Assembly (NCBI GenBank): GCA_903888645.1
Contig: CAISUK010000721.1
Span: forward strand, 1 to 39,659
DNA length: 39,659 nt
Direction: 5' to 3'
Source of the DNA: an uncultured Pseudomonadota bacterium
GTDB lineage: Bacteria; Pseudomonadota; Gammaproteobacteria; Burkholderiales; Rhodocyclaceae
Part shown: one piece after another, positions 37,204 to 39,659 of the stretch
Layout of the letters: every line of letters begins with the position of its first letter
Position numbering within the stretch: position 1 is the first letter of the stretch
Made by a program: the position numbers and the translations under genes
Notes under the pieces: model-generated
The model's input: only the letters and a program-made list of their open reading frames with translations
Told to the model about the DNA's origin: nothing
The model's database searches: none

Positions 37204-37512
37204 ATGAGCCATTTCAAACACCACGCTTTCTTCTGCTGCAATCAGCGCGCGCCGGGCGAAGCATCGTGCGCCAACCACGGCGCCAGCGAACTGCGCGCTT
37301 ATGCCAAGGATCGAGTCAAGGCGCTTGGCCTGAACGGCGCCGGCAAAGTGCGCGTCAATACCGCCGGTTGCCTCGATCGCTGTGCCGAGGGGCCGGTATT
37401 GGTCATTTATCCCGAGGCAGTCTGGTACACCTACGTCGACCAGGAAGACATTGACGAGATCATCTCCGAGCATCTCGTCAATGGTCGCGTTGTCGAGCGG
37501 CTGAAGATATGA
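37204..37512 (+). CDS. Thioredoxin-like [2Fe-2S] ferredoxin
   Basis: This 102-residue protein has the thioredoxin-like [2Fe-2S] pattern: HHAFFCCNQRAPGEASCANHG (Cys near 11/12 and 22) and then VNTAGCLDRCAEGPVLVIYP (Cys-x3-Cys). That is the spacing of the Cp/Nuo-E-like ferredoxins found in many proteobacteria. It probably carries electrons in the cytoplasm, but its partner is unknown. ATG 37204 places the first Cys pair near the N-terminus; the longer ORF start at 37123 would lie inside the ssb terminator. The next gene follows after 16 bases. Confidence 0.87.
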   Translation: MSHFKHHAFFCCNQRAPGEASCANHGASELRAYAKDRVKALGLNGAGKVRVNTAGCLDRCAEGPVLVIYPEAVWYTYVDQEDIDEIISEHLVNGRVVERLKI

Positions 37513-37528
37513 CGTTCTGCGGCTCTGC

Positions 37529-38164
37529 ATGAGTCGCCACGAGCGCATTCTGCTCGACGGCGCCGCCGGCAAGATCGAGGTGTTCGTCGAGCCGCACGAG
37601 TCGGCGAGCGGCATTGCCCTGATCGCCCACCCGCACCCGTTGTTCGGTGGCACCGCCGACAACAAGGTGGTGACGACGCTGGCGCGGACTTTTCGCGAAC
37701 TCGGCTATGCAACGCTGCGGCCGAGCTTTCGCGGTGTCGGCGGCAGCGAGGGCGAACATGATCACGGCATCAGCGAGACCGAGGATCTGCTAGCGGTCCA
37801 TGATTACGCGCGGAAGCGTTTTGGCACTTTGCCGATGGCGCTGGCGGGTTTTTCCTTCGGTGCCTACGTCATTACGCGTGTCTCCAAGCAGCTTGCCGAG
37901 CGCGGCGATCCCGCCGAGCGCCTGGTACTGGTCGGCACGGCGGCCGGCTTTGTCGAAGGCGCCCGCGCTTACGAAACCGAGGCGGTCGCTGGCGATACCA
38001 TCGTCATTCATGGCTCCGCCGACGAGACGGTGCGCCTGGCCAATGTACTAGCCTGGGCGACACCGCTCGATCTGCCGGTGGTAGTGGTTGCCGGCGCCGA
38101 TCATTTCTTTCATCGCCGCCTGCATATCATTCGCGACATTATTCAACGGGCCTGGCGGCGATGA
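37529..38164 (+). CDS. Alpha/beta hydrolase family protein
   Basis: This 211-residue protein has a small alpha/beta hydrolase fold without a lid: [19 protein letters not shown] (oxyanion region), [18 protein letters not shown], nucleophile elbow [13 protein letters not shown] with Ser in G-x-S-x-G, and a C-terminal [10 protein letters not shown] with a candidate catalytic His. The HPHPLFGG and FRGVGxSxG motifs are typical of a widespread proteobacterial group of unknown substrate. It overlaps the following ATPase start by four bases (ATGA), so the two are coupled. Confidence 0.88.
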   Translation: MSRHERILLDGAAGKIEVFVEPHESASGIALIAHPHPLFGGTADNKVVTTLARTFRELGYATLRPSFRGVGGSEGEHDHGISETEDLLAVHDYARKRFGTLPMALAGFSFGAYVITRVSKQLAERGDPAERLVLVGTAAGFVEGARAYETEAVAGDTIVIHGSADETVRLANVLAWATPLDLPVVVVAGADHFFHRRLHIIRDIIQRAWRR

Positions 38165-39132
38165 ATTCTCCGCTTTCGGTAACCGGCCTGCGCAAGACTT
38201 ACGCTGGCGTCGCGGCGGTTGATGGCATCGATTTCGAATTGCGCGCCGGCGAATGCTTCGGCCTGCTCGGCCCCAACGGCGCAGGCAAAACCACCACCTT
38301 GCGCTGCTGCCTCGGCCTTACCATCCCTGATGCCGGTAACATCATTCTGGTCGGGGAAGCGGTGCCGGCCCGCGCTCGTGAAGCCAGAGCGAGGGTCGGC
38401 GTGGTGCCGCAATTCGACAACCTCGATCCGGATTTTTCCGCTGCCGAAAACTTGCTGGTCTTTGGCCGCTATTTTGGCTTGCCGGACAAACTCATCCGTA
38501 GCCGGATCCCGCCACTGCTGGAATTCGCCGGGCTGGCCGGCAAAGACGAGGCCAAGATGCAAACCTTGTCCGGCGGGATGAAACGGCGACTGACGCTGGC
38601 CCGCTCGCTGATCAACGACCCCGATCTGTTGCTGCTCGATGAGCCAACCACGGGCCTCGACCCGCAGGCGCGCCACTTGATATGGGAGCGACTGAAACAA
38701 CTGCTGGCGCAAGGCAAGACGGTTTTGCTGACCACACACTTTATGGACGAAGCCGAACGCCTCTGCAACCGGTTGGCGATCATGGATGCCGGCAGCATTA
38801 TCGCCATGGGGAGCCCGCGTGAGTTGATTGCCGCGCACATCGAACCACAGGTGGTGGAGATTTTCGGCGATGCAACTGGTACCGCTGGCACGACCGGCAC
38901 GACTGGCACGACTGGCACGACTGGCAAGAGCGCCGCCGATTGGGCCAAGAGCGATGGCCAGCGTCATGCCGAGCGCTGCGAGGTGGTCGGCGAAACGGTC
39001 TTTTGCTATGTCCGTGAGCCCGCACCGCTTCTCGCCCATCTTGACGCCCAGCACGGCCTGCGCTATCTGCACCGGCCGGCCAACCTGGAAGACGTTTTCC
39101 TCAAGCTGACCGGGCGGGAATTGCGGGATTGA
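38161..39132 (+). CDS. ABC transporter ATP-binding protein, NodI type
   Basis: This 323-residue ATPase resembles NodI of the DrrA/CcmA group. Motifs are Walker [22 protein letters not shown]-loop [12 protein letters not shown], signature [20 protein letters not shown], Walker [21 protein letters not shown] and switch His in [21 protein letters not shown] and LDPQARHL are typical of NodI-like ATPases. It pairs with the permease gene that starts one base after its stop. Outside rhizobia these pairs export unidentified lipids or glycolipids, so nodulation should not be inferred. After the ATPase core the chain has a (T-T-G) tandem repeat encoded by a 9-base unit before the C-terminal domain. Confidence 0.88.
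   Translation: MNSPLSVTGLRKTYAGVAAVDGIDFELRAGECFGLLGPNGAGKTTTLRCCLGLTIPDAGNIILVGEAVPARAREARARVGVVPQFDNLDPDFSAAENLLVFGRYFGLPDKLIRSRIPPLLEFAGLAGKDEAKMQTLSGGMKRRLTLARSLINDPDLLLLDEPTTGLDPQARHLIWERLKQLLAQGKTVLLTTHFMDEAERLCNRLAIMDAGSIIAMGSPRELIAAHIEPQVVEIFGDATGTAGTTGTTGTTGTTGKSAADWAKSDGQRHAERCEVVGETVFCYVREPAPLLAHLDAQHGLRYLHRPANLEDVFLKLTGRELRD
38872..38925 (+). repeat. Nine-base coding tandem repeat within the NodI-type gene
   Basis: Six tandem 9-base units run GCAACTGGT, ACCGCTGGC, ACGACCGGC and then ACGACTGGC three times. The last three are identical and the first three diverged. They encode repeating x-x-Gly (mainly T-T-G). A change in copy number would keep frame and only lengthen or shorten the linker between ATPase core and C-terminal part. 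Confidence 0.9.
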
Positions 39133-39133
39133 G

Positions 39134-39659
39134 ATGGCGAAAAGCGGCCTCATGAGCAAGAATAATTTCGCGCTGCCGATCCCCAGCCGCCGGGCCATTT
39201 CCGTGTGGCGGCGCAACTTCCTGGTCTGGAAAAAGCTGGCGATTCCTTCCGTGCTCGGCAACCTGGCCGATCCGATGATCTACCTGTTCGGGCTCGGTTA
39301 TGGCCTGGGCAGCCTGCTGCCGGCCACCATGCCGCAACTCGGCGGCGTTTCCTACATCGCGTTTTTCGCCGCCGGCACGGTCTGCGCCAGCACCATGCAC
39401 GCGGCATCTTTCGAGGCACTCTATTCCGCCTTCTCGCGGATGCATGTGCAGCGCACTTGGGAGGCCATTCTCAACGCACCGGTGGCGCTGGATGACGTCG
39501 TGCTCGGCGAATTGCTCTGGGCGGCGTCCAAGGCGGTGGTGGCCGGGTTCGCCATTTTGCTGGTCATCGCCGCCTTTGGTTTCGTCACTTCGCCATTGGC
39601 ATTGTGGGCGTTGCCGGTGATCTTCCTCACCGGACTGACCTTTGCCGGGCTCGGCCTGA
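39134..39659 (+). CDS. ABC-2 type permease, NodJ type (3' end outside the window)
   Basis: This open frame from ATG 39134 runs off the window end, so at least 175 residues are present. It is absent from the ORF track for that reason. The start, VWRRNFLVWKKLAIPSVLGN, followed by LADPMIYLFGLGYGLGSLLP, is characteristic of NodJ-type ABC-2 permeases, and several hydrophobic helices follow (SYIAFFAAGTVCASTM; AVVAGFAILLVIAAFGFVTS). It should form the membrane part of an exporter with the NodI-type ATPase directly before it. ATG 39152 is an in-frame alternative start. The substrate is unknown. Confidence 0.87.
   Translation, partial: MAKSGLMSKNNFALPIPSRRAISVWRRNFLVWKKLAIPSVLGNLADPMIYLFGLGYGLGSLLPATMPQLGGVSYIAFFAAGTVCASTMHAASFEALYSAFSRMHVQRTWEAILNAPVALDDVVLGELLWAASKAVVAGFAILLVIAAFGFVTSPLALWALPVIFLTGLTFAGLGL

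Noticed and set aside
38143-39261. 372-residue minus-strand ORF over the NodI/NodJ-type genes
   Set aside because: Antisense shadow; both plus-strand genes carry strong ABC transporter motifs.
38161-39659. True nodulation factor export genes
   Set aside because: NodI/NodJ-type pairs are frequent in non-rhizobial betaproteobacteria, and no nodABC-like gene is in the window.

Overview
The window looks like a chromosomal segment of a GC-rich (about 60% by eye) Gram-negative betaproteobacterium, with Rhodocyclales-type relatives the best guess. The reasons are the argS-SPOR-dsbA-SDR order, a ubiB-ubiU-ubiV-ubiT quinone cluster, MSHA-type pilus genes, LPS genes and NodI/NodJ-type export genes. 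The taxonomic placement is inference. Almost all of the sequence is coding. I see no rRNA, tRNA, CRISPR array, transposase or phage gene.

Layout. (1) 148-5622 (+): five genes matching the distal part of an MSHA type IV pilus operon (mshC, D, O, P, Q-like), ending in a large secreted protein with a lectin-like domain. (2) 5616-10901 (-): ubiB, ubiU, ubiV, ubiT and a VanZ-like membrane protein. ubiUVT serves oxygen-independent ubiquinone synthesis, and an FNR-type site lies upstream of ubiU at class II spacing. (3) 11110-15043 (+): argS, a SPOR-domain protein, dsbA and an SDR whose start lies inside the dsbA terminator; a lone PIN-domain gene converges on it. (4) 15609-25165: a surface-glycan cluster with a fucosyltransferase-like protein, two GT9 heptosyltransferase-like proteins, GT2, FkbM methyltransferase, O-antigen ligase, GT17 and MsbA. 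The FkbM gene is clearly AT-richer than its neighbours. (5) 25293-30273: vitamin B12 uptake. btuB-btuC-btuD lie behind a cobalamin riboswitch, and btuF converges from the other strand. (6) 30497-32572 (+): two HDOD-domain genes with a small gene between them; the second is split by an in-frame TAA. (7) 32602-36418 (-): Nudix hydrolase, a small unknown protein and uvrA. uvrA is divergent from ssb, with a LexA-like box between them. (8) 36622-end (+): ssb with a terminator, then a probable operon of a thioredoxin-like [2Fe-2S] ferredoxin, an alpha/beta hydrolase, a NodI-type ATPase carrying a 9-bp tandem repeat, and a NodJ-type permease cut by the window end.

I found no convincing wholly new multi-gene system. 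The most useful second-look items are regulatory or structural: the FNR-type promoter of ubiUVT, the terminator that doubles as the SDR start, the single-codon break in the second HDOD gene, the coding minisatellite in the NodI-type gene, and repeated sequences in the btuB leader able to pair with a conserved riboswitch element.
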